Below are positions 24,557-33,502 of a DNA stretch of 64,000 bases, in pieces. The translations under genes and the position numbers were made by a program. This DNA comes from AP-15 sp963703855 (lineage in GTDB: Bacteria > Pseudomonadota > Alphaproteobacteria > ATCC43930 > CGMCC-115725). The stretch's first letter is position 1, and the number at the start of each line of letters is the position of its first letter. A model generated the notes under the pieces. The model saw nothing but the letters and a program-made list of their open reading frames with translations, was not told where the DNA came from and did not search any database. The stretch covers positions 310,001 to 374,000 of the forward strand of contig CAVPFW010000022.1 in NCBI GenBank assembly GCA_963703855.1. Reading direction: 5' to 3'.

Positions 24557-26788
24557 ATGCCCGTGACGGACCTTTCCGGCGGCGAGATCCGCGATGTCGA
24601 CTTTGCCGACGCGCTCGGCGAGCGCTATCTCTCCTATGCGCTGTCGACGATCATGTCGCGCTCCTTGCCCGATGTGCGCGACGGGTTGAAGCCGGTGCAT
24701 CGCCGCATCCTGCATGCGATGCAGCAGCTGCGGCTCGACCCCGCCTCGGGCTACAAGAAATGCGCCCGCGTCGTCGGCGACGTGATCGGCAAGTTTCACC
24801 CGCACGGCGAGCTCGCGGTCTACGACGCGCTGGTCCGGCTGGCCCAGGATTTCTCGCAGCGTTACCCGCTGGTCGACGGCCAGGGGAATTTCGGCAACAT
24901 CGACGGCGATAACGCCGCGGCGATGCGCTACACCGAAAGTCGCCTCTCGGCGGTGGCGCAGGCGATGCTCGACGGCCTCGACGAGGACGCCGTCGATTTC
25001 CGCGCGACCTATGACGGCGAGGACCGCGAGCCGGTCGTCCTTCCGGCGCGCTTCCCGAACTTGCTGGCCAACGGCTCCTCGGGCATCGCAGTCGGCATGG
25101 CGACCAGCATCCCGCCGCACAACGCCGGCGAATTGTGCGCGGCCTTGCTGCACCTGATCGACGACCCGGCCTGCGCCGTCGAGGCGCTGCACATCGATGT
25201 CCCCGGCCCGGATTTCCCGACCGGCGGGGTTCTGGTCGAGCCGGCGGAGAATATCCGCGCGGCGTACGCGACCGGCCGCGGCAGCTTTCGCCTGCGGGCG
25301 CGTTGGGGGACGGAGGCGCTGGGCCACGGCGCCTACCGGATCGTCGTCACCGAAATGCCCTACCAGGTGCCGAAAGGGCGGCTGATCGAGAAGATCGCGG
25401 CCCTGCTCGAGGAGAAGAAGCTGCCGCTTTTGGCCGATGTCCGGGACGAATCGACCGAGGATGTCCGCCTCGTGCTCGAGCCGAAGACGCGCAACGTCGA
25501 GGCCGAGATGCTGATGGAGCAGCTGTTTCGCCTGACCGAGCTCGAGGTCCGGGTGCCGCTCAACCTCAATGTCCTCGACCCGGCGGGCGTGCCGCGGGTG
25601 ATGACCCTGAAAGAGGCGTTGCAGGCGTTTCTCGACCACCGCCGCGAGGTCTTGCGGCGGATAAGCCGGCATCGCCTGGCCGCGGTCGCGCGCCGCATCG
25701 AGATCCTGCATGGCCAGATCATCGTCTACCTCAACCTCGACGAGGTGATCCATATCATCCGCGAAGCCGACGACCCGAAGGCCGAGATGATCGCGCGCTG
25801 GGAATTGAGCGAGGTTCAGGCCGAGGCGATCCTGAACCTGCGGCTGCGCGCCTTGCGCCGGCTCGAAGAGATCGCGATCCGCAAGGAGATGGACGCGCTT
25901 TCGGCCGAACAGCAGCGGCTCGACGCGTTGCTGGCGAGCGAGCGCCGGCAGTGGCGCGCAGTGGCAAAGGAAATCCGCGGGACCCAGGCCGAATTCGGCG
26001 GCGACACGCCGCTGGGGCGCCGCCGCACCACGCTCGCCGAGGCGCCGGCGCCGGTCGAATTCCCGGCCGCGGCATTGATCGAGCGCGAGCCGGTGACCGT
26101 GCTGTGCTCGGAGAAGGGCTGGGTGCGCGCGGTCAAGGGGCACAATTTTTCGGCGGCCGAGCAGAAATACAAGGAAGGCGACGCGCCGCGTTTCGCGATC
26201 CCCGCCGAGACTACCGACCGGCTGATCGTGTTCGCGACCAACGGCCGCTTCTACACGATCGGGGTCGACCGGCTGCCCGGCGGGCGCGGCCAGGGCGAGC
26301 CGTTGCGGCTGATGGTCGATCTGGCGAACGAGCACGACATCGTCGCGATGTTTCCCTACCGGCCGGGCATGGAATTGCTGGTCGCGGCCAGCGACGGCCG
26401 CGGTTTTGTCGTCGACGGCGAGGAGGCGATGGCCCAGACCCGCGCCGGCAAGCAGGTGCTGACCCCGGCCGAGGGGGCGGCGGCGCGGATCTGCGCTCCG
26501 GCGGAGGGCGGGGACGCCGTCGCCTTTGTCGGCGACAACCGCCGGATGCTGGTGGTCAGGCTCGACGACATCCCGCTGATGACCCGCGGCCGCGGCGTGA
26601 TCCTGCAGCGCTACAAGGCGGGCGGCCTTGCCGACGCCAAGGTGTTTCGCCTGGCCGACGGCCTGTCATGGCGGCAGGGCGAAACCCGCACCCGCACCGA
26701 AACCGACCTCGCCCGCTGGCTCGGCGCGCGCGGCTCCGCCGGCCGCCTCGTCCCCAACGGCTTCCCGCGATCCAATCGATTCGGCTGA
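24557..26788 (+). CDS. parC: DNA topoisomerase IV subunit A
   Basis: The 743-residue subunit breaks and rejoins DNA to decatenate chromosomes with ParE. The catalytic tyrosine is Y125 in AAAMRYTESRLS. Other conserved parts are ALSTIMSRSLPDVRDGLKPV, VIGKFHPHGELAVYDALVR, LVDGQGNFGNIDGDNAAAM, LLANGSSGIAVGMAT and a five-blade C-terminal beta-pinwheel. In the quinolone region the residues matching E. coli S80 and E84 are Leu86 and Asp90. It starts 21 bases after recO. Length is normal. Confidence 0.95.
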   Translation: MPVTDLSGGEIRDVDFADALGERYLSYALSTIMSRSLPDVRDGLKPVHRRILHAMQQLRLDPASGYKKCARVVGDVIGKFHPHGELAVYDALVRLAQDFSQRYPLVDGQGNFGNIDGDNAAAMRYTESRLSAVAQAMLDGLDEDAVDFRATYDGEDREPVVLPARFPNLLANGSSGIAVGMATSIPPHNAGELCAALLHLIDDPACAVEALHIDVPGPDFPTGGVLVEPAENIRAAYATGRGSFRLRARWGTEALGHGAYRIVVTEMPYQVPKGRLIEKIAALLEEKKLPLLADVRDESTEDVRLVLEPKTRNVEAEMLMEQLFRLTELEVRVPLNLNVLDPAGVPRVMTLKEALQAFLDHRREVLRRISRHRLAAVARRIEILHGQIIVYLNLDEVIHIIREADDPKAEMIARWELSEVQAEAILNLRLRALRRLEEIAIRKEMDALSAEQQRLDALLASERRQWRAVAKEIRGTQAEFGGDTPLGRRRTTLAEAPAPVEFPAAALIEREPVTVLCSEKGWVRAVKGHNFSAAEQKYKEGDAPRFAIPAETTDRLIVFATNGRFYTIGVDRLPGGRGQGEPLRLMVDLANEHDIVAMFPYRPGMELLVAASDGRGFVVDGEEAMAQTRAGKQVLTPAEGAAARICAPAEGGDAVAFVGDNRRMLVVRLDDIPLMTRGRGVILQRYKAGGLADAKVFRLADGLSWRQGETRTRTETDLARWLGARGSAGRLVPNGFPRSNRFG

Positions 26789-27227
26789 GGGGCCCAAGAA
26801 AAAACACGGCCCGGTGCGGAGACCCGTCAGGGGCGAAATCGTCAAGAAGACGTGCTCGGCATCGAGCCTTGCCGCTTTCGAGTTTCGCCGTCACCACGGC
26901 CGCCGCCCTTGCTGCCCCGACTGGCACGGCTGTCCGGTTCGGAATTCGGCCCAACGTTAAAACGGCTGCCGGGAATGCCATCACAATCTCAAGCACCCCT
27001 TGCCCGGACTTGTTCCGGGCATCTCAACCGGACAGGCCGCGAATTGAGGCCAAGGCGAGATTTAAAGGTTAACGTTCACCATCCAAGCATCGAGACAGCA
27101 TCGCCGACCGTCGATACTTGTGGCTTTTCGCCGTCTGATATGGTATTTTAGAAATCAGTTCAGCCGAGGTCCCGCTCGGCGCACCCGTCCCCGGCTTCCA
27201 GATCGAGCTCGACCAGAGGAGTAGCAA
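26789..27227. other. Intergenic region with a repeat fragment
   Basis: No gene seen. A segment around 26995-27040 (ttgcccggacttgttccgggca) is a short hairpin related to the repeats at 34708-34815. The part from 27055 to 27180 is AT-richer and probably holds the promoter of the secreted protein gene. Confidence 0.5.
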
Positions 27228-27749
27228 ATGAAAACCGTTGCTGTCGTGGCAGGGGCAGCCGCCCTTTTCGCATCCACCCTGGTTCTGCCGGTTGCCAGCG
27301 ACGCGGCAGGCCCGGTCGCAGGCATCGCCGGAACGCTTGATCCGGCGACCGGCGCGTTCACGGCGCGATCGAACCTGGCTCCGGCTGCTGCCGCGCTGCA
27401 ACGGACCGGCTCGATCACCGTCACCACGAAGGTTACGATCGACTCGAAGATCCCGGTGGACCAGCCGATCACCTGCGGCGTAACCCTCAGCTCGTTCGAT
27501 AGCTCGTTCACCAACTCGGCCACCGGATCGAACGACGTCGTCAGGTCGGGCAGCACGGGGACTTGCACGACGACCATCTTCTTTGTGTGGGAGGTGTCGA
27601 GCGCGAGCACCACGATGAGCGTTTCCGTGAACCTGTCTACCGGCAGCGGATTCAGCACGGATGAGGTATCCCACAGCGCGGGTTTCTCGTTCGCCCCGTT
27701 TGTCGTGCCCAACGGCTCCAAAAGCTTGAGCGTGGCCCTGGCGCTCTAG
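27228..27749 (+). CDS. Secreted Ser/Thr-rich protein of unknown function
   Basis: A 173-residue protein with a classical signal peptide: MKTVAVVAGAAALFASTLVL, probably cleaved near SDAA or DAAG. The mature part is rich in Ser, Thr, Val and Gly, has only two cysteines (in ITCGVTLSS and GTCTTTIFF, possibly a disulphide) and looks all-beta. GAGGAG upstream supports the start. No domain is recognised. It stands alone between two long spacers, so nothing in its context suggests a role. Confidence 0.7.
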   Translation: MKTVAVVAGAAALFASTLVLPVASDAAGPVAGIAGTLDPATGAFTARSNLAPAAAALQRTGSITVTTKVTIDSKIPVDQPITCGVTLSSFDSSFTNSATGSNDVVRSGSTGTCTTTIFFVWEVSSASTTMSVSVNLSTGSGFSTDEVSHSAGFSFAPFVVPNGSKSLSVALAL

Positions 27750-28171
27750 CCTGGGCCGGGAAAACCTCGGGTTCGGTGCGCCGAGCCCGAGTTCTGATCG
27801 CACGCCGGCGCTCGGACCGGATCGAGCGCCGGGGGCGGCAGCGCTGCTGCGGATCGAGTCATCCGACGCGGCGGAAATCGCACTTGCAGCGGCGGCGCCG
27901 ATCCGGACACGCCTTCCTTCGGCGCGGCCGTGCCGGCTTCCAAGACGTGGATGCCCGGAACATTGGCGGAGCTATAGACACGTTCACCTTCAAGCCGAAA
28001 TTTCCCCGGACAGCGCTGCGCTTCCGCGGGAATGACAAGAAACACTTGATCTCAACGAAATTAATTTCGCGTCGCGCTCCGAGGCTCTTCCCGGGCCTGC
28101 CTGCCGACGGTCGCCTGAAGTGGTTGGCGCTGCCTGCCTGAAGCAGCGGCAACAAGGCTTCCGACCCCCGC
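27750..28171. other. Intergenic region with repeat fragments
   Basis: No gene seen. A gtggatgcccggaac segment near 27948 and a cttccgcgggaatgac arm near 28020 match pieces of the palindromic repeats found elsewhere in the window. The downstream gene is on the opposite strand, so this spacer holds two 3' ends. Confidence 0.5.
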
Positions 28172-28969
28172 TCAATTGTCGGCGGAGCGCCGCTCGTCGG
28201 TCAGCTGGCCGAAATAGCTGCGCGGCGTGGTGCCGAGGGCGCTGTGGAACATCCAAGTGAAAGCGCTGGCGCTGGCATATCCGACAGCGCGGGCGACCGA
28301 TGCGACATCCTGCCCGGAAGCGAGACGAGTGAGCGCCTCGGCGAGTCGCGCCTGACGGCGCCAATCGACAAAGCGCATCCCGATTTCCCTGGCGAACAGC
28401 CGCGCCAAGGTGCGGCTGCTGGCGCCGACGATATCGGACCAGGCCTCCAATGTCTCCGGCCGGGCCGGTTCACGCAGCAAGGTCTCGCACACGATCCGCA
28501 GCCGCTTGTCGCGAGGCGTCGGCAGATGCAGCGGCTGGGCATCGAGAGTGCGGATCTCGTCGAGCAAAAGCGCCGCGACGTGGCCGAGGCGGCCATCCTC
28601 ATCGTAATCCAGCGGTGCCGCGACCAGCTCCAGCACCAGCGCGCGCAGCAGCGCGGAGACGAGAATGACCTTGCAGCTGCTGGCGACTGCTCCGGCGACG
28701 CGCGGGTCTATGAACAATGCCCGCATCGCCACCGCGCCCGACATGCGGATCGTGTGCTCGGTGCCCGCCGGAATCCACAAGGCGCGGTTGGGCGGAACAA
28801 CCCAGGTCCCCCGCGCCGCGGTCACCGTCATCACCCCCGAGACCGCCCAGGTCAATTGCGCCCGAGGATGGCGGTGGGGCTCGATGCGGAAACCGTCGGG
28901 AAAATCCTTTGCCATTCCGGCCAGCGGCCTGGGCGTATGCTGATAGTCTTCGCGGTTGGTGCTTTTCAT
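28172..28969 (-). CDS. AraC family transcriptional regulator
   Basis: A 265-residue regulator with an N-terminal cupin sensor (RIEPHRHPRAQLTWAVSG, GTWVVPPNRALWIPAG with TEHTI) and a C-terminal double helix-turn-helix (ETLEAWSDIVGASSRTLARL, VASVARAVGYASASAF). The start MKSTNREDYQH is chosen because the upstream part of the frame is not family-like. It is divergent from an MFS exporter gene 91 bases away, the usual arrangement for a local activator or repressor of that transporter. Two direct TTGTCCG repeats in the spacer are its likely binding sites. Confidence 0.87.
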   Translation of the reverse strand: MKSTNREDYQHTPRPLAGMAKDFPDGFRIEPHRHPRAQLTWAVSGVMTVTAARGTWVVPPNRALWIPAGTEHTIRMSGAVAMRALFIDPRVAGAVASSCKVILVSALLRALVLELVAAPLDYDEDGRLGHVAALLLDEIRTLDAQPLHLPTPRDKRLRIVCETLLREPARPETLEAWSDIVGASSRTLARLFAREIGMRFVDWRRQARLAEALTRLASGQDVASVARAVGYASASAFTWMFHSALGTTPRSYFGQLTDERRSADN

Positions 28970-28970
28970 G

Positions 28971-29015
28971 TTGTCCGTTTGGCGATGATCATTGTCCGGA
29001 CAGACGATGTCGGAC
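28971..29015. promoter_or_regulatory. Candidate AraC-type operator: direct repeats 21 bp apart
   Basis: TTGTCCG occurs at 28971-28977 and again at 28992-28998, exactly 21 bases apart, the usual two-turn spacing of AraC-family sites. The second copy lies within the perfect palindrome TGTCCGGACA (28993-29002), and a related TGTCGGAC follows at 29008-29015. The first copy lies just upstream of the regulator start, so binding could also repress the regulator. Confidence 0.5.
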
Positions 29016-29060
29016 GATTTATATATCGCCTCCCGCCAGTAGTCGATCAAAGGGCGCGCC

Positions 29061-30263
29061 ATGGCCCCACCGACCCGAATCATCGGCTTTATCAACATCG
29101 GCCACATGATCGACCACATGTTCATGTTGATCTTCCCGACCGCCGTGCTCGGGATGCAGGCCGATTTTGCGCAGCCCTACAGCAAGCTGATCGTGCTGTC
29201 GCTCGGCGGCTTCATCGCCTTTGGCGCCGGGTCGGTGCCGGCCGGGTGGCTCGGCGACCGCTGGAGCCGGCGCAACATGATGGCGATTTTCTTTCTCGGG
29301 ATCGGCGCCGCGGCGGTGGCGACCGGGTTCGCCTCGACCCCCTGGCAGCTGGCCGCCGGGCTCACCGCGATCGGGCTGTTCGCCGCGATCTATCACCCGG
29401 TCGGAACCGCGATGCTGGTCAGCCACGCCAAGCGGATCGGGCATGAGATCGGGGTCAACGGCGTCTGCGGCAATTTCGGCATCGCCTTTGCGGCCCTGGT
29501 CACCGGCGCGGTTACCCAGTGGGTCGGCTGGCGCTGGGCCTTCATCCTGCCGGGTGTCGGGGCCGTCGCGGTCGGGGCCGCATTCCTGGCGCTGGTCCCG
29601 GCCGAGGCCAACGGCGCGCGGGGAAGCTCGGCGCGAAAAGCCGGCTTTCCGCGTCCGGTGCTGATCCGCGCCTTCGCCGTGCTCGGTCTTGTGACCTTGG
29701 CGGGCGGCCTCAGCCTCAACGCGGTGACGGTGGCATTGCCCAAGATGGTCGACGAGCGTCTGCCGCAGCTCGCGGGCTCGACCTTGGGGGTCGGGATCCT
29801 GGTTTGCGTCGTCTATGTCGTCGGCGCGATGTCGCAGCTGCTGATGGGCCGCCTGATCGATCGCCATCCGCTCAAGCTCGGCTTCATGGCGATCGCGCTG
29901 TTCCAGGGTCCGCTGTTCTTGATCGCCGCCGGGGCCAGCGGCTGGCCGATGATGCTGGTCCTGGTGTGCCTGGTGTTCACTATCTTCGGGCAGGTGACCT
30001 TCAACGACGGAATGGTGGCGAGATACGCCGACCCGCAATGGCGGGCCCGGATCTATGCTCTGCGTTATCTCTTGTCGTTCGGGGCCAGCGCCTCGGCGAT
30101 CCCGCTCGTCGCCTTCGTGCACGAGCATGGCGGGTTCCGCTCGCTGTTCGAGGTGCTCGCGGTCTTTGGCCTGCTGGTCATGCTCGGCGCGGTCTTTTTC
30201 CCCTATCGCCGCGACGAGATCGAGTCGTCGCCGGCAATCCCGGCGGTCCGCGCCGCCGAATAG
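29061..30263 (+). CDS. MFS transporter
   Basis: A 400-residue, 12-helix transporter starting MAPPTRIIGFINIGHMIDHM. It has GWLGDRWSRRNMM in the loop between TM2 and TM3, AAIYHPVGTAMLVSHAKR, and FNDGMVARYADPQWRARIYA in the second half. The FINIGHMIDHMFMLIFPTAV start resembles a family of small-molecule exporters related to Fsr fosmidomycin-resistance proteins. The substrate is unknown. It is divergent from an AraC regulator that probably controls it. It ends eight bases from the convergent D-aminoacylase gene. Confidence 0.85.
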   Translation: MAPPTRIIGFINIGHMIDHMFMLIFPTAVLGMQADFAQPYSKLIVLSLGGFIAFGAGSVPAGWLGDRWSRRNMMAIFFLGIGAAAVATGFASTPWQLAAGLTAIGLFAAIYHPVGTAMLVSHAKRIGHEIGVNGVCGNFGIAFAALVTGAVTQWVGWRWAFILPGVGAVAVGAAFLALVPAEANGARGSSARKAGFPRPVLIRAFAVLGLVTLAGGLSLNAVTVALPKMVDERLPQLAGSTLGVGILVCVVYVVGAMSQLLMGRLIDRHPLKLGFMAIALFQGPLFLIAAGASGWPMMLVLVCLVFTIFGQVTFNDGMVARYADPQWRARIYALRYLLSFGASASAIPLVAFVHEHGGFRSLFEVLAVFGLLVMLGAVFFPYRRDEIESSPAIPAVRAAE

Positions 30264-30271
30264 ATCGAGCC

Positions 30272-31882
30272 TCAGCCGACCGTGCCGTCGGGCGCGCGGC
30301 GCAGCACCGTACCGGGGAGCGCGCCGGTGTGCCGCGCGTCTTCGACGACGACGACCCCGTTGACCAGCACCGTTGTCCTCTCGCCGCTCGGATACTGGTG
30401 CGGCTCGGCATAGGTCGCGCGGTCCTTGAAGTCGGCCGGGTCGAAGATCGCGATGTCGGCGCGGTAGCCTTCCTTGAGCAGTCCACGGTCGCGCAGCCGC
30501 AAGGCCCGCGCCGTCGCCCCGGTCATCTTGTGGATCGCCTGCTCGAGCGGCAGCAGATGCTCGCCATGCACGTAATGGCCGATGATCCGCGGAAAGGTCC
30601 CGTAAAAGCGCGGATGCGGCATCCCTTGGCCGACGATGCCGTAATCGGCGACGCAGTTGCCGTCCGACCCGACCAGTGCGGTGGCCGAGCGCACGATCTC
30701 GCGGATGTCATCCTCGGATATCGAGGCGATCAGAACGCGCGTCGCCCCCTTGTCCTCGATCAGATAGTCGCAGACGAGGTCGATCGGGTCGCAGCCGCGC
30801 GCCGCGGCGATGGCGGCGACGGTCTCGCCGGCGTGCTGCGGCAGATGCGGCGAGATCGAGATCTGCACGCACGCCCAGGACGGGATGCGGCCCCAATTGT
30901 TGAGCCCGTCGCGGGCGATCTCGGCGCCGATCCGCGCGCGCGTCTCGGGCAGCGCCAAGCGCGCCAGCATTGCCTCCAGCCCGCCCGACTGGACCCATTG
31001 CGGCAATAGGTTCTTCAGCGGGTTGCTGCCCGCCGCATAGGGGTAGGCGTCGCAATCGACGGCGAGGCCCTCGGCCCGCGCCGCCTCGATCATCGCCAGG
31101 ATTTGCCCGGCCTTCCCCCAATTGTCGAGCCCCGAGCATTTGAGGTGGACGATCTCGACATGGATGCCGCAGGTCCGGGCGATGTCGATCGCTTCCTCGA
31201 CCGCGGCGACGACCTTGTTGGATTCATCGCGGAGATGGGTGAAGTAGGCGGCGTTATGGCGCTTCAGCACAGTGCACAGCGCCACGATTTCCGACCGCTC
31301 GGCATAGCTGCTGGGCGGTGTGAACAATCCGGTCGAGAGGCCGAGCGCGCCGGCCGCGAGCCCTTCTTCGAGCAGCGCCTTCATCCGGTCGAGCTCCGCC
31401 CGGCTCGGCGGCCGAGCTTGCATGCCCATCACGTTGAGCCGCAGGGTGTGATGGCCAATGAGCATGCCGGCGTTGACCGCAACCGCCGGAAACGTGTCGA
31501 GGTATTCTGGAAAGGCGATCTCGCGGAACGGGAGCCACGGCGCGCTGGCACTCAGATAATCCCGGATCAGCTCCAGCTTCCCCGGCAGCACCGGCGCCAC
31601 CGAAAACCCGCAATGGCCGATGATCTCGGTGGTGACGCCCTGGCGCACCTTGCTCTCGGCCTTGGGGTTGATCGGCAAGGTGAAGTCGGAATGGGTTTTG
31701 ATGTCGATGAAGCCGGGGGTGACCGCCAGCCCCTCGGCGTCGATCACCCAAGCCGAGCCGGCCGGCAGGTCTCGACCGAGTGCGGTGATGAGCCCGTCGC
31801 GCACGGCGATGTCGCCGATCTCGCCCGGCCGGCCGCTGCCGTCGATTACGAGCCCGCCGCGAATCAGGATGTCCCCAATCAT
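30272..31882 (-). CDS. N-acyl-D-amino-acid deacylase (D-aminoacylase family)
   Basis: A 536-residue amidohydrolase that would release free D-amino acids from N-acyl forms. The family path is clear: ILIRGGLVIDGSGRPGEIGD, PGFIDIKTHSDF, VTTEIIGHCGFSVAP, LSTGLFTPPSSYAERSEIV, YFTHLRDESNKV, VEIVHLKCSGLDNWGKA and the late DGNCVADYGIVG and HPRFYGTFPRI. The usual HxH metal pair after strand 1 reads K-T-H here, so the first histidine is replaced. Its start overlaps the stop of the upstream reductase (ATGA), so it is the third gene of a ferredoxin-reductase operon. Confidence 0.85.
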   Translation of the reverse strand: MIGDILIRGGLVIDGSGRPGEIGDIAVRDGLITALGRDLPAGSAWVIDAEGLAVTPGFIDIKTHSDFTLPINPKAESKVRQGVTTEIIGHCGFSVAPVLPGKLELIRDYLSASAPWLPFREIAFPEYLDTFPAVAVNAGMLIGHHTLRLNVMGMQARPPSRAELDRMKALLEEGLAAGALGLSTGLFTPPSSYAERSEIVALCTVLKRHNAAYFTHLRDESNKVVAAVEEAIDIARTCGIHVEIVHLKCSGLDNWGKAGQILAMIEAARAEGLAVDCDAYPYAAGSNPLKNLLPQWVQSGGLEAMLARLALPETRARIGAEIARDGLNNWGRIPSWACVQISISPHLPQHAGETVAAIAAARGCDPIDLVCDYLIEDKGATRVLIASISEDDIREIVRSATALVGSDGNCVADYGIVGQGMPHPRFYGTFPRIIGHYVHGEHLLPLEQAIHKMTGATARALRLRDRGLLKEGYRADIAIFDPADFKDRATYAEPHQYPSGERTTVLVNGVVVVEDARHTGALPGTVLRRAPDGTVG

Positions 31883-33111
31883 GGCTTGCGCGCGGCGTGC
31901 GCCCTCAGATCGAAGCTCTCGTCGGCGGCCTGTTCCGGCATGAGGCGCGGGTCGCCGGCCAGCAGCCGGCGGGCGACGATGTGGTCGGCCGGCCGGTTGA
32001 CCAATTCGACCCCGATCAGCCGGCCATCACGAAAGCAGAATACCGAGAAGCTGCCGGTTTTCGGGTCGCCGCGGACAACGGATGCGTCGTGGCCGGCGGT
32101 GATGCCGGCGATCTGCAGTTTCAACTCGGCCTGGTCGCTCCAGAACCACGGCACCTTGTCGTAGGGGGCCGGCTTGCCGGCGATCCGGGCGGCGACCGCT
32201 CGCGCCTGGTCGACCCCGTTCTGCACCAATTCGAGGCGCACCCTTCCCGCGGCAAAGCGGGTCGGGAAATTGGCGCAGTCGCCGATCGCGGCGATGTCGG
32301 AAATGCCCGTCGCCAGATATTCGTCGACGACGATGCCGTTGTCGACGGCGAGCCCGAGGTCGCCGGCCAGCTCGGCGTTGGGCACGACCCCGATGCAGAC
32401 GAGCACGAGGTCGGCCGGCAGCACCCGGCCGTCGGTGGTCTCGACGGCGTTGAGGCGGCCAGCCGCGCTGAGGATGCGGGCGACCCCGGTGCCGAGCGAG
32501 ATCGTCGCCCCCCAGCCGCGATGCGCTCCGGTGAAAAACTGCGAGGTCGCCGCCGACACCACCCGGCCCATCGGATGATGGGTGATTTCGAGGATGTGCA
32601 CGCCAGCCCCGGCAGCGATCGCCACCGAGGCGAATTCGAGCCCGATAAAGCCGGCGCCGATCACCACCACCTCGCGGGCCTCGGCCAATCGCTCGCGCAA
32701 CAGGTCGGCGTCGGCCAAGGTGCGCAACGGCAAGACCCCGTCGAGCTCGGCGCCCGGCACCGGGAGCGGCCGAAAGCGCGCGCCGGTCGCCAGAACGATG
32801 TGGTCGCAGGCGATCTCGCGGCCGGAAGCCAGCCGCAGGCGACGCCCGGGCCGGTCGATCGCGGTCACGGCCTCGCCGGTGACGAGGTCGATGTTCTGCG
32901 TTTGATAAAATGCCTCGGGCCGCAGCCACAATTCGTCGAGGCCGCTGTCGCCGGCGAGGTAGGATTTCGACAATGGCGGGCGCTGGTAGGGCAGACCCGG
33001 CTCGTCGCCGATCAGCACGATGCGGCCGGCAAAGCCCTCCTGGCGCAGGGACGACGCCGTCTGGAAACCGGCCTGGCCGGCGCCGACGACGGCGACGACC
33101 GGATCGGCCAT
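31879..33111 (-). CDS. FAD/NAD-dependent ferredoxin reductase (rubredoxin/putidaredoxin reductase type)
   Basis: A 410-residue flavoprotein that passes electrons from NAD(P)H to a ferredoxin. FAD motif VAVVGAGQAGFQTASSLR at the N-terminus, PYQRPPLSKSYLAG, the central NAD motif VVVIGAGFIGLEFASVA, and ISDIAAIGDCANFP with the second FAD aspartate. A C-terminal reductase domain contains WFWSDQAELKLQIAG. It overlaps the ferredoxin stop by one base (TGATG) and the D-aminoacylase start by four. No P450 or Rieske oxygenase that might use the electrons lies in the window. Confidence 0.92.
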   Translation of the reverse strand: MADPVVAVVGAGQAGFQTASSLRQEGFAGRIVLIGDEPGLPYQRPPLSKSYLAGDSGLDELWLRPEAFYQTQNIDLVTGEAVTAIDRPGRRLRLASGREIACDHIVLATGARFRPLPVPGAELDGVLPLRTLADADLLRERLAEAREVVVIGAGFIGLEFASVAIAAGAGVHILEITHHPMGRVVSAATSQFFTGAHRGWGATISLGTGVARILSAAGRLNAVETTDGRVLPADLVLVCIGVVPNAELAGDLGLAVDNGIVVDEYLATGISDIAAIGDCANFPTRFAAGRVRLELVQNGVDQARAVAARIAGKPAPYDKVPWFWSDQAELKLQIAGITAGHDASVVRGDPKTGSFSVFCFRDGRLIGVELVNRPADHIVARRLLAGDPRLMPEQAADESFDLRAHAARKP

Positions 33112-33434
33112 CAGACCTGCGTCTCGGGCAGGTGGACGACGAGCCCGTCCATTTCGGGGGTGACCACCAATTGGCAGCTCAAGCGGCTGTTCGGCCGACG
33201 CTCGCTGGCGGTGAATTCGAGCATCGCCTTCTCGTCGTCCGACTGCGCCGGGGTGCGGTCGAGCTGCGGCTCCTCGACATAGACGTGGCAGGTCGCGCAC
33301 ATCATCTCGCCGCCGCACTCGGCGACGATGCCGTCGACATTGTTGAGGATCGCCGCCCGCATGACGCTGGTGCCGACCGGAACCTCGAGCACCTGGCGCG
33401 CCCCGTCGGGATGGACATAGGTGATGCTGGGCAT
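33111..33434 (-). CDS. 2Fe-2S ferredoxin (adrenodoxin type)
   Basis: A 107-residue electron carrier starting MPSITYVHPDGARQVLEV. Cluster ligands follow the C-x5-C-x2-C...C pattern: ECGGEMMCATCHVY and the later RLSCQLV. DDEKAMLEF is the acidic partner-docking helix typical of P450-type ferredoxins. First gene of an operon with its reductase and a D-aminoacylase; the terminal oxygenase is missing nearby. Confidence 0.93.
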   Translation of the reverse strand: MPSITYVHPDGARQVLEVPVGTSVMRAAILNNVDGIVAECGGEMMCATCHVYVEEPQLDRTPAQSDDEKAMLEFTASERRPNSRLSCQLVVTPEMDGLVVHLPETQV

Positions 33435-33502
33435 TTTCTTCCTATCGGTTGGAGAGGCGACCTGCGGCGGCCGGATTTAAATCGGACAGCGGCCCCGCGG
33501 CG

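Noticed and set aside
23768..26335. 855-codon antisense frame opposite recO and parC
   Set aside because: Same reason: parC and recO on the plus strand explain the open reverse frame.
30676..33282. Long plus-strand ORFs opposite the aminoacylase-reductase-ferredoxin operon
   Set aside because: They mirror the minus-strand genes, which carry intact cofactor motifs.
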